Below are positions 21,118 to 30,868 of a DNA stretch of 64,000 nt, one piece after another. The stretch lies in the NCBI RefSeq assembly GCF_009017415.1, contig NC_092403.1:3100001-3164000 (forward strand). Direction: 5' to 3'. The position numbers were made by a program, and so were the translations under genes. The DNA is from Aspergillus flavus (lineage: Eukaryota > Ascomycota > Eurotiomycetes > Eurotiales > Aspergillaceae). How positions within the stretch are numbered: the first letter of the stretch is position 1; every line of letters starts with the position of its first letter. The notes below the pieces were generated by a model. That model was not told where the DNA came from, made no database searches, and was given only the letters and a program-made list of their open reading frames with translations.

Positions 21118-22839
21118 TTATTGCAACTTGAAATATCCCCTACACAGCCCTTCCGACGTAAACACGCCCTGGGGGTCAATATCCCTCTGAATCCTTCTCA
21201 GTTTCTGCAGGTTTGCCTCTCCGTAGCTCACAAACGGGTCCTGGTCCGTGCTCGCGTAGTTGATATAGAGCCAAGGATGATGCTTAACGGCGTCTTTGGT
21301 AGTAGCAGTCGACTTCTTCACCCATTCTTGTGCGAAGGCATTCATCCGATCATCGTCATCTGCATTTTCCCACAGCACAGTCAACAGAGCAACTGTAAAG
21401 AAATTAGCATCGACTCTGGCTTGCAGCGGCACCGTGGGAGGTTGGTTTATACGTGCCTGTCAAAGGTCCATCAGCATCTATACCGGCAGCGTTTCCTCCT
21501 CTCTGTTTCCCAGAGCGAATAGCAGCCTCATACAATGGTTGGATGACGAGATTCGGGTAGAAGCCAGGTGCCTTCTTGAGAGACTGTATCTCCCGGGCCA
21601 TTATATCCTGAATTTGCTTGTCAAGATCCGCGGACGGAAAGTAAGTAACAGTGGCGAATAGGTTTCTATGACCAGTTAATTCAGTATGGTATATGACACC
21701 CAGACTGACCAAGTAACTCACCGGCCACCAGGCGGTGTTGCCGACGCACTCTCAATACTAAACCGACTAGTCCGATCAAGGCGAACAGTGCTGTGCTCGA
21801 ACGGGATTTGATTGAGTTGCTCAAATGGTGCGGGACTCAATATCGGCAGAGAATACTCCTGAGAGACCGCAAGGGTAAAGTCGTCTCTCTCCTGGTCATA
21901 GCCATAGCTATAGAAGAACGCCATATTGGTATCGTTTTTCCAGCTCGTCGTTAGTTCGTAGACTTGTTCAAGTATCGCGCCCCTCTTATCGGCTGTATAG
22001 GTTCGGACCCCTCCGAGCATCTGACCCTGTCGGACTGCTCTCATAGTAAAGTGAGTGACGATACCGAAATTGTTCATTCCTCCTCGGAGGGCAAAGTAAA
22101 GGTCGGGGTGTGTCTCTTGATTGACTATCGCAATAGTGGCATTGGGTAACACGATCTAAACAATATTAGCTCCATAGTGTACTAAGGGCGCAGCTCGTCA
22201 TACCTCATATTCAAAAACATTATCCATGGCAAGGCCGTACTTGGGCGAGAGATGCGAGAATCCTCCACCGAGAAGATAGCCTCCCAAGCCAACATCGGCG
22301 ACTCGTCCGCCAAGTGTGGTTAAATTGTACTTCTCCAACCCCTCATACAAACTCAGTAGAACATGGCCACTTCCTACCTTGGCTGTTTTCTGATCCGGTG
22401 AAACCTCAACAGACCTCATCTTTTGCATGTCAATCGTGACGCCGCCAGCTGAAACAGAATCGTCGGGGTTTCGGGCATGCCCACCACCCTTCACTGCGAA
22501 TCGGCATGATGTGTCGATGATAACACCCAGAATGGTTGCCACGTCTTCAGTTGAGGAGGGTTGGACCCAACAGGCGGAGTGTGTTTCCTGTTGCTTTGCA
22601 TCCCAAAGAGTAACGTTCGCATTACCGAGGGAGTACGCATCAGGACCAAAGATATTCGACAAATGGGAGCACTATATCTATTTTAGAAAGTTACTTGCCA
22701 TAATAATAGGAGTACGTACTGCTTGGACACATTCGGGCACAACTGAGGCATTTCCTTGGTTGACGACTGCTGTCCCAAGGGCGATGGCTGGGCCAACACT
22801 CAGAAATGCAGTAATGAAAGCTGGACTGATTCCTGCCAT
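21118..22839 (-). CDS. Secreted FAD-linked oxidoreductase, BBE (berberine bridge enzyme)-like
   Basis: Minus-strand exons 22839..22720, 22671..22204, 22155..21722, 21665..21453 and 21415..21118 give about 510 residues. A signal peptide of about 20 residues opens the protein (ISPAFITAFLSVGPAIALG). The PCMH FAD domain follows: WVQPSSTEDVATIL, the FAD-attachment loop VKGGGHARNPDD whose His could carry the covalent flavin, GGVTIDM, then GLGGYLLGGGFSHLSPKYGLAMDNV. The C-terminal BBE segment ends near YINYASTDQDPFVSYGEANLQKL. Family members oxidise sugars, alkaloids or polyketides in secondary metabolism or at the cell surface. The last intron is only 37 nt in this model; an alternative donor about 30 nt earlier would drop the conserved DGPL segment. 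TATA-like element at 22911-22918 on this strand. Confidence 0.83.
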
Positions 22840-23729
22840 TGATATCTGGATACAATTGTTGCTCGTGCTTGTTTTTCAATGATGCTCCTCTCCTGGGGAG
22901 AATGGCGACCTTATATGGAAGAGCCATTCAATAGAACTGATCGTCGCTGCATAGTCGTAGACCTGGTGATATGCAATGTGCTTACTCTGGAGATAGGATA
23001 ATAGGTCCTAGATGATATATCTGTAACATTCTCTAAAAGTTTGGTTACAATTCGACTATGGTGATATGTCGATCATCAGGCCGCTGCAGGGTCCGGCATA
23101 TCCCAGGATTTAGAAAGCTGTTGCCTATCAGTTTGAACGTACTTGTACCGACTCCAGGTGACTGTGGAAATGCATAGGCGTCGTGTAAGCAAGAAAAAAG
23201 CCGTAATTGGTCATATTCTGAACACTTATATCACTGTGGTCACAACAATGTACACCTTTACGATTGAACGGTGGAAGCAAGGAGTCATCATCCCTCTCGT
23301 TGCGTACCAGCTATAAGATCATCATATATTGCAGGTATAATCACGACTAACGCAACCTGCTGACGCTGGAATAATCTTAAATCCGATGATATCCTTGCAC
23401 CTAGTGGGTCTGCGTAAGCAACTTGCCGCAATACTGCCGTGACTAAGTTATGTCGATCTTCGTCTATAAGTGAGAACATACCTCTTAGTTAGTCCCTTTA
23501 TGGACCAGTGAAGACTTTGTATATACGGGAGGGCCGGACTCCGATGTTTGAGAATTAAAATCAGAGCAGAGAAACCCCGCCAATATAGTATCTCTCTGAG
23601 AATGGTGGTACTGCATGTCTTGCCGTGTGGAGGTCGTCAAGGCCTTCTCCGCCTGATAGGCACAATGATTCAAGCACAGAGCTTGGATACATGTGCGGTG
23701 ATATGGGAATCGGAGGGACCTGGATGATT

Positions 23730-24056
23730 TTATTGGTATAGCCTTGTTGTATTGAGCAAGCAGTACAGAACACGTATCCAAGTTAATCCAGCACCTGAGA
23801 TGATAATTGACGGGTCAAGACCAACGTCCCTGACAAATGAGCCTTTTATCCAGAAGATGCTAGCCAGGATTGCTGAATAGAGTGTGTAATCAGGCCAATG
23901 TTCAAACAGCCGCTTTAAGCAGCACATCACATTAGCTGACAAAGATTCACTCGTTTCTCCTTCTGCAACCCCGGGACCCATACCGCTTAATGTAGAAGAC
24001 TCTGTGGAGTAATTCATCGTGCTGAATGGGTGGAAGGTTATTGCATACAAAGACAT
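23730..24056 (-). CDS. Possible small hypothetical protein or first exon
   Basis: Open frame of 108 codons from ATG (a second in-frame ATG lies 39 bases later). It is supported only by continuous codons with a hydrophobic stretch (LYSAILASIFWI) and by the TATATAAAG motif about 90 bases upstream. A donor GTGCTG near 23798 with an acceptor near 23722 would give a slightly different C-terminus. No domain recognised; it may not be real. Confidence 0.22.
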   Translation of the reverse strand: MSLYAITFHPFSTMNYSTESSTLSGMGPGVAEGETSESLSANVMCCLKRLFEHWPDYTLYSAILASIFWIKGSFVRDVGLDPSIIISGAGLTWIRVLYCLLNTTRLYQ

Positions 24057-25718
24057 ACTCCAGTTGGTAGTCAGGAAGAATGTGTACTTGAAACAGACTG
24101 ATCACAAGTCACTCTGGTCTTCATATCCCCAGGCACAAAACCCTTTATATATCACCTTGCCACCAAACTCGCCTCTGTCTTTGTCAAACCTCTGAAGTAC
24201 ATAAACAAGAGGTTGTCCTACTTCTAGTCTCCATCTAGTGTCGTAATGATGCCCTCTTACACCTTTAAGTTAAGGGCCTTGGGGCACAGGCACCATCCCT
24301 TCATCTGTCTTCGAGTAGTCTCTACCCAGCTGGAAATGCCGTATAACGGAATATGATATCACTACATGGTGAAGTAGACTATCACGCGCATCAATCTTCC
24401 ACATGAACCGGGATGGACACCCACCACGACGGTGAGTTGAGGCACATGTCTGCCACCAAGATTATGTGGCGTTTTCGATCTATGAGCATCGCTTCCCCAG
24501 CGGAAAGAATTCAGCATCTCTAAGAGGAGGCTATAATACATCGGTACTAAGGTATTTATTGATATCTGAAGTTGGATTCCTATCGGATGATACAGAAGGC
24601 AGACGCCAAGGGGAGGCGTTTCTTAGCACACTTCCTTTCGAAGTCAAGGAGTGCGTATTCAACATCTATTCTCAGCGTACAGTAGGTCTTCTCACGTATG
24701 AAGGGCAGTAGAGGCTGGGGCCTTTCGCACATGGTCAGCTGGTGATAAAATTCTAGGAAAATGAGATGAAGGTGGAAGTGGCTTACAAGTTGATGAATCC
24801 GTTATATCCGCTCAGCGAACAGCAGGACCAATCTGCGCGCACAGCAATAAATGATTTCCCTCGGCGACGGACAAAGGATTTCCGTTCCTCGCTACGGCTG
24901 AAGATGAGGAGATCCGTATAGTACGAGGCTAGCGCCAGTTAGGGCCAAGTGAACTGTTTCTCGGTCACATGCTACCTATTGGACGAATCATATTGGAACT
25001 TATATAATTCTGCAGTGCACATCACAATCTATCCTGCATTAGACAAGGAGGATAGTTCATTATATGGCCCAAACCGTACAGATAACCTCTATCGTGGAAT
25101 GAATTGCCATCAACGACTCAATAGGATCATTCTGTCTTATTTCACCTTCGCCTCGCGCCTTTCCGTGCTCCTCTCCATCCACTTGTGCGAATATTCCTGC
25201 TCGACATGGCCTAACTTATATTGGAGGGAGTTATACAGCACCAGCGTTTCTCTTCAAGACAGGTTATGTTGGCTATAGTTCATAGAAGAACGAGGATTCC
25301 ACTATTGAACTAGCGCCATGTGAAAAATGTCTACGATTGGTAAACCGAATGAATGCAAAGCCCTCAGAACCGTACCATGCCTAACTATTGTCACTAGCTC
25401 AGCATTTGCGGAACAAGATGTCCATAACTTCCGAGAGCTAATGGAAAGAAGGGTCCTGTCTCAGCCTCTAATATTATCGAGTTAACGTTAATTTTTCCGG
25501 GACAAGGGTGTCCAAGGGATCCGACATGGCGGATGCACAGCAAACTCAGCTCGTAAACCAAGGATTAATCGCCCTTCAGTTGTTGCCTGCTTTCCACATG
25601 TTAAGGACCATGCTGCTCAATTGCCAAGATCGCATCCGGAAGTTGTTTGTCGAAAGCCCCTGATCATTTCCAGAATGAGTCCGAAACGCCGCCGTTTTAC
25701 TTGGTCCCTGACGAGCCC

Positions 25719-25742
25719 TAACCGGTGGACTAACCGGTGGAC
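25719..25742. repeat. 12-bp perfect tandem duplication
   Basis: Two adjacent copies of TAACCGGTGGAC. Each copy contains CGG within the palindrome ACCGGT. Confidence 0.8.
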
Positions 25743-26199
25743 TGAGCGCCGTCAACCATAACAGAGAAGATTAAGAGCAAATTGTGATGCGATTGGCTAG
25801 GAGGGAAAGAAGTGTCCTAAAAAAAGGCGACGGAGATCCACTTCATCGGCTAAGAAGCCGAGTTGAGTCTTAGTCCGGTGGGGGACCAGCTTTTGAACAA
25901 CCGATAGCGTCGGAATATCTGTACCGGCATGATTTCCTGTCTGACAGTCAAGCAATTGAGGTTTAGAATAAATTATGCCAAGACTCTCGCCTTCCCCTGC
26001 TCAATTTCGTTTCCTGGTTCGGATAACTTGAAGCCATAGAAACCCTTCCACCTAATTCCAGTATGCTGGCACGTCTCCATCACCTGCTCTTAAACTGAGA
26101 CCCGATGGGGCGCACTAACGAGCAACGGCGAACCTGTCCAGGGAGTTGTGAGATGGGCGTCAATTGTACCAGTGAGAGTGCACGGACACAGTCACCGTT

Positions 26200-26206
26200 T
26201 ATAAAG
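26200..26206 (+). promoter_or_regulatory. TATA box of the pectin lyase gene
   Basis: TATAAAG 94 bases before the ATG at 26294. Confidence 0.5.
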
Positions 26207-26293
26207 CTCGCTAGAGAACGACAACCAAGCTGAAGAATCCCAGAATAACACTCAAACCAGAGTAACGATAAGTTGATATCGCAAAGACACAAG

Positions 26294-27664
26294 ATGCATT
26301 CCTCTCTTCTTCCCATGCTGGCAGCGATGCTGCTGAGTCCGGTCAGCGCAGCCGGAGTCAGCGGTACGGCCTTTGGATTTGCTCAAGGAACGACCGGTGG
26401 TGGCAATGCCTCACCACAAACCCCTTCATCTCTTGATGAGTAAGTGATAAACCTCGATTGGTGGTATAATGGTGAAATGTCCTCTAACTTTGACACAGGC
26501 TGAAGACCTGGATCACTGACGATGTGGCGCGTGTGATCCTGATTGACCGCGAGTGGGATTTTACCAACACAGAAGGCCATACCTCCGGCAAATGCTGCAG
26601 CTCAGATACCACCACGAAGTGCCCTGGTGGCACCTCCGCTGGTCAGACCTGGATTCAGGACAAGTGCGACGACGGCACCTGGGTCTCTTGCACCTACGAC
26701 AACGCTGCCAAGAAACCATTGGACGTGGGCAGCAACAAGAGCATTGTTGGTGTGGGTAACAAGGGAGTTCTCAAAGGCAAGGGCTTGCGCCTTACTGGTG
26801 GTGCCAACAATGTCATCATCCAGAACATTCATATCACGGTAAGAGGTTAAGCTGGGTTTGCAACTATGTGAGAATATACGGGTTGACTGATGTCATGTCG
26901 TGTAGGATTTGAACCCTCAATATGTCTGGGGCGGCGATGCTCTCACCCTGGATGGTACCGATAACGTTTGGATTGACCACAATAAGGTATCTTGATCTTT
27001 CCCATTTGTTTGCTTCATCGTTTCTAGTAGGATATCTAACGAATAATGTGTCCAGTTCTCCCTTATCGGTCGCCAGATGATCGTCAGCGGCTGGAACAAG
27101 GGTGGCCATGTCACCATCTCCAACAATGAGTTCGACGGTGTCACCGAATGGTCGGCTGGCTGCAATGGCAAGCACTACTGGTCTCTTCTTCTCCTGGGTC
27201 TGGAGGATTGGTATACCTTCTCTGGCAACTGGCTTCACGATCTCTCTGGCCGTGCTCCACACATGGGCACCGACCACGACGACTCCAAGATCTACTTCCA
27301 TGGCGTCAACAACTACTTCCAGGATATTGATGGACATGCCTTTGATGTTGACACCAACACTTGGGTACTTCTGGAGGGTAACTACTTCGACAACGTGAAG
27401 ACCCCGATGACCGATACTTCCCTCAAGAGTGGTGCTCAGCTGTACACCACCAGCACTGTCAACGCCGCCAGCGGATGCGTCTCACCTCTGGGCTACATCT
27501 GCGAATGGAACCGTAATGGCGGCAGCACTGGTACCTGGCCTGACCGGACTGATGCTTCGGTCTTAACCGGGTTCTCCAACCTCAAGGAACATCTTATCAG
27601 CCACACTGGTGTCGCTGACGTGCCTACCAACGTCAAGGCCAACGCTGGCGTTGGCAAGCTGTGA
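26294..27664 (+). CDS. Secreted pectin lyase, polysaccharide lyase family 1
   Basis: Four exons, 26294..26439, 26499..26838, 26906..26986 and 27056..27664, give 391 residues. The N-terminus is a signal peptide (about 20 residues ending near SAA), followed directly by [17 protein letters not shown], the usual start of mature fungal pectin lyases. PL1 beta-helix hallmarks follow in order: [59 protein letters not shown] with the candidate catalytic Arg, and [20 protein letters not shown]. It has a cysteine-rich insert near residues 72-100 (KCCSSD...KC...C) that differs from the commonest Aspergillus pelA/pelD forms as I remember them. The enzyme would cleave highly methylated pectin by trans-elimination outside the cell. 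Exon 4 covers over half the protein. Confidence 0.88.
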
Positions 27665-27875
27665 GTTGCAAGTTGCATGCGCTGAGCACAGCAAGAAGGA
27701 GAGCGACCCTTGAGAACTGCCATAACCATCTGCCACCTTTTGTATCATAATCTGGGACATTTATTGTAAATATTGCTCGTTCTATTCTTGTACAATATAA
27801 AAGAGAGTTCAATAACCCTTGGAATATAAAGCTTATGCCCTATAAGATCATGATAAGGTGGCTTTGGCATCATTA

Positions 27876-27963
27876 GTCAGTATGGCCGAGTGGTTAAGGC
27901 GATAGACTCGAATTCTGATATCTATTGGGTTCGCCCGCCTAGGTTCAAGTCCTAGTGCTGACG
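27876..27963 (+). tRNA. tRNA-Ser(CGA) with short anticodon-loop intron
   Basis: Acceptor strands GTCAGTA (27876-27882) and TGCTGAC (27956-27962) pair with one G-T, discriminator G27963. The D arm GCCGAGTGGTTAAGGC is the class II box A. The anticodon loop reads CTCGAA with CGA at 27909-27911, and the stem ATAGA pairs with TCTAT after an inserted segment of about 7-8 nt, the usual position (after base 37) for a tRNA intron. A long variable arm (GGGTTCGCCC) marks class II, and the T arm CTAGG-TTCAAGT-CCTAG carries box B. A T-rich pol III terminator follows from 27972. Confidence 0.88.
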
Positions 27964-27965
27964 TT

Positions 27966-28085
27966 ATTTCGTTTTTCTTTTTTCTCTTCTTTACTCTCGT
28001 CTTTTTTCTTTTCTCTATTTTTTTTTATTCTCTCTCTTTTTTTCTTTTTCTTTTTTTTTTTCTCTTTCTCTTCTTTCTCTCCACT
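27966..28085. repeat. Long polypyrimidine (T/C) tract
   Basis: About 120 bases of almost pure C/T on the plus strand immediately after the tRNA. The first T-run probably serves as its terminator. It creates a spurious Lys/Glu-rich frame on the minus strand. Confidence 0.85.
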
Positions 28086-28406
28086 CTGACTGATATCCTG
28101 ATAACTAAAGCGTTCCATTAGGGACGCCGTGGTCAAGACGCCCGTGGATCTATTTGATGCTGCGTGCAAATGAACCTGGTTGGCAGTCAGAAACTCAAAT
28201 AGTGAAAGGAGAAAACCGCCGAGCAGCGCAGCAACAGGGAAATTGGGAGTTGGATCGCGCAAGTGCTGTTCATATCGGTGGATGGCTCGGATGCATATCA
28301 GATTGCGACCATCCCGACACAGTACAAATAAAGCTAGCAGCATCACTATCCTCGGGCTTTTTTCATTGTCCACAATCGTGGGAAGGAGTCGATGGTCTGC
28401 AGTGAT

Positions 28407-28690
28407 AGGTTATACTTGAACTGCGTGCACCCACTCCTCCGTGGTAGGCAGGCCTAGGAGAAAGTTGTCTGCCTCTGCCTCCTTGACGGCCATCTTTGCA
28501 CGAGTTCCTAGCCAGGCAATCGTTGACTTTAGTATGTCTCTATCCAGGGCTGAGCACCTATTTCAGTTCTATTTCCGGGTGTCGAATTGGCTACTCGTAG
28601 AGGTATTACAGCACCAGAAATATGTTCCAGGAAACGTAAGATAATGGTGCCATCGTGCCGCTCAATCATCACAGCTCCTACTGCATTAGG
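28407..28690 (-). pseudogene. Possible 3' fragment of an unrecognised protein-coding gene
   Basis: On the minus strand two coherent blocks can be joined: AVMIERHDGTIILRFLEHISGA (ending near 28598) and STIAWLGTRAKMAVKEAEADN, which continues LLGLPTTEEWVHAVQV to a TAA near 28408. The join uses a GTAATA donor and an acceptor ACTAAAG preceded by a TACTAA-like branch site. Upstream of about 28690 the frame degenerates and meets the relic of another gene, so the 5' half seems lost or lies in exons I could not define. No family recognised. It could instead be a short intact gene starting at the ATG near 28744. Confidence 0.35.
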
Positions 28691-28782
28691 GATACATGAG
28701 CCACGAATGAAATGAAGACACATTCCGTCGCATGGGATCTGCATCAGAACAACTGTTCCGCTGGGGTCGGTCTAGACTTTAT

Positions 28783-28912
28783 CAAAGTGCCATCCCCCAC
28801 GCTTGCTCTCCCCCTCTCTGCCTGGGCATCTCTTCTGGCAACCTGGAATATAACCACCCATTCGCACACGGACTATACCGGATACCCTACTTCACTCACT
28901 GGAGAGATGCAG
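28783..28912 (+). pseudogene. Relic copy of the small secreted protein gene at 30554
   Basis: Base-by-base alignment with 30554-30683 shows clear similarity (by eye about 80%) over about 125 bases, covering the signal peptide and first 40 residues. Shared runs include GCATCTCT, CCTGGAAT and TACCGGATA. Most differences are transitions. The ATG of the intact gene is GTG here, and the codon for the first mature cysteine (TGT) is TAT, so the copy is dead. The 3' half of the gene is missing. It lies about 1.7 kb upstream of the live copy, on the other side of the charged hypothetical gene. Confidence 0.7.
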
Positions 28913-29103
28913 TCTTTCGCTAACAGATGTTCCTATTCAATCCATTTTTCAATTCGCAACGAGTGCTTTAAGGACTTCGTCAGAAGAACCCCACAAAGCC
29001 CCACCAAAATACAGCAAGACTGGTCCGTGCTGTGGGGGAATATACTCCCGTGTGGGCAGAAACAGGCCTCATTTGATCGAGCCGAAGCACAGCCACGATG
29101 GAA

Positions 29104-29180
29104 TTGTCTTGGCTCCCTCAGCTCTCTCAGCTCCCATCAGCTCCCCTCAGCTCCCATCAGCTCCCCTCAGCTCCCCTCAT
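29104..29180. repeat. CAGCTCCC(A/C)T tandem minisatellite
   Basis: About seven imperfect copies of a 10-bp unit (CAGCTCCCCT / CAGCTCCCAT), the first ones shortened. It lies about 100 bases before the ATG of the charged hypothetical gene, thus within its promoter or 5' leader. Confidence 0.85.
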
Positions 29181-29276
29181 GATAAATAGCACAGTATTCT
29201 TTCCTCATTCCCTGCTTCTAATCCATTCCTCCTGTCTGTGATATAGTGTGCGGTAACACAAGTATATCCATCCACC

Positions 29277-29977
29277 ATGTCGGTCGAAATTGCTCAGCTC
29301 CACAGTGAGGTCGAGGCTCTCGTCGAGAAGTTCGACGTTCTCTCTAAGATCAAGGAAATCCAGGAGGCAGGTGATGTCCGTTCATCCGGTAAGTAATCTA
29401 TTCTTCTCGTGTATTGAGCAATGCCTTGACGCTCAGCCGGTCGGTGTGTGTAGTCCCTGTGACCATCTCTGTCACTACCGATGCCACCATCAGTCTCCTC
29501 GAGGACAAGTCAACCATTGGCGAGTCGACCGAAGCCCCGAAGAGCCTCTCCAAGGGCGAGAAATCTTCCTTCAAGATCACCCAGGGCGATGAACTCAAGT
29601 ACACCGTCACTGCTGGTGAGCTCACTAGCGATTTCAAGATCGTCTTTGACGTTGACAAGAGCGCACCCAAACTGAAGCTCAGCGACGAACTCGAGGACGA
29701 CAACGCCCCAATCGGATTCGAGACCACTAAGACCGAGACCAAGACTGAAATCGAAATCGAACGCGAGGTCGAGGTTGAGAAGGAATGGACCAAGGGCAAG
29801 AAGCCAGAGAGGAAGACTAGCAAGGAGACTAAGCACGAGGCAAAGGCTGGCGCACACTCCCTCCAGCACGAGGTCGAGACCAAGTTCAAGCAGGAGAAAG
29901 ATAAGAGCGAGACGGAAACCGAGACTGAGATTGAAATTAGCAACAAGAAGGTCGAGGTTGAGTATGTTATCTACTAG
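29277..29977 (+). CDS. Hypothetical highly charged protein
   Basis: Exons 29277..29388 and 29454..29977 give 211 residues. The ATG has a CCACCATGTC context. Residues 1-37 form an amphipathic, heptad-like helix (EIAQLHSEVEALVEKFDVLSKI). Residues about 40-110 look like a beta-rich globular unit with alternating hydrophobic residues (VPVTISVTTDATISLLE; KYTVTAGELTSDFKIVFDV). The last 90 residues are a run of alternating Glu/Lys/Thr (TKTETKTEIEIE, SETETETEIEIS) ending in EVEYVIY. No signal peptide and no cysteine. I do not recognise the family. Codon usage is strongly biased to C-ending codons in exon 2, which suggests high expression. Confidence 0.7.
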
Positions 29978-30553
29978 CGCTTAGGGTTTCACGCTACTAT
30001 CACATAGGTAAAGCATAGAAGAAGCAATACAAATATATCGTTCAAAGATTATTCTGTTTTTCTTTTCTCTTTTTTCTTTTTTCTTTATATCGTGGCCTGG
30101 TGTCCCGATGACTAGAGTTCCCTTCAATTCCTAATGCATAAATGTCTTAGCCAGTTATACAAATAATACTGGACAGTAAATATATTTTAGAAAATGTAGA
30201 CTGTACATTCCTGCATCGCCTACTGTAGGGTAAGGCCGCCCATACACCCACTGTGCCAACCTATCTACCACAACTTATATTGCCTTGGGTACATGCGATC
30301 TATGAATAGAAATATGATCTATTCCGCTGGTCGCCTAACACCGCGATGTTGCCATAATCGGTCGGATGCGTCATGAATACTGGACGCCTAAGGCCCGATA
30401 TGCGCCTCTGAGATGAAACATCCTTTTCTATTATTAGCCACTAACCGAACTGATCAAGATATAAGAAGACAGTGAAATTGCTAAACGGAAAGCATCCGCA
30501 TCAACTACTCACTTCTCCTCAGTTTCACAGAAAGAAGTTAACGATCTATCATC
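29978..30553. other. Intergenic, T-rich stretch then promoter
   Basis: A TTTTCTTTT-rich stretch lies at 30056-30087 after the charged protein gene. No gene recognised. Confidence 0.5.
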
Positions 30554-30868
30554 ATGCATTTTTCCACGCTTACTCTCCTCCTTTCTGCCTGTGCATCTCT
30601 CACGGCAGCCTGGAATGTAACCGCCTACTCGAACACTGACTGTACCGGATATCTTACTTCGTACGCTGGAGATACGGTCTGGGGCTGCCTGTGGGTGGCT
30701 GGTGTCGACGATATAAAATCCTTCAAGGCCAGCGATACCCCTGAAGGATATGTATTCAGCGCAGCGAGCGGAACCGGTTGTGATAAATTTCGTCAGACGG
30801 GAGGAGATGGATGTTATACCCAGGGACAAGGTTTCCAGTCCTTTACGTTTTACAAGCAGTCGAACTGA
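30554..30868 (+). CDS. Small secreted cysteine-containing protein
   Basis: Single-exon, 104 residues. A signal peptide (FSTLTLLLSACASLTAA) leaves a mature chain of about 85 residues beginning WNVTAYSNTDCTGY. Four cysteines (30, 45, 76, 87) can form two disulfides; the chain is rich in Gly, Thr, Ser and aromatic residues and is predicted mostly beta. Size and layout fit small secreted effector-like or antifungal-like proteins of filamentous fungi, but no named family was recognised and no activity can be claimed. A degraded second copy is present 1.7 kb upstream, so this locus has undergone local duplication. Confidence 0.7.
   Translation: MHFSTLTLLLSACASLTAAWNVTAYSNTDCTGYLTSYAGDTVWGCLWVAGVDDIKSFKASDTPEGYVFSAASGTGCDKFRQTGGDGCYTQGQGFQSFTFYKQSN

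Larger units (their letters stand above)
22840..26293. other. 3.4-kb gene-poor region
   Basis: No convincing gene. One minus-strand frame (24056..23730, 108 codons) has a TATATAAAG element about 90 bases upstream (24144-24152) and may be the first exon of a small unrecognised gene. A further minus-strand block at 23288-23466 preceded by a GGACTAAC branch-like site and an acceptor could be another exon. A 12-bp perfect tandem repeat lies at 25719-25742. Confidence 0.4.

Noticed and set aside
27945..28373. 142-codon minus-strand frame with Lys/Glu-rich C-terminus
   Set aside because: The charged run is only the complement of the polypyrimidine tract after the tRNA, and the frame overlaps the tRNA.
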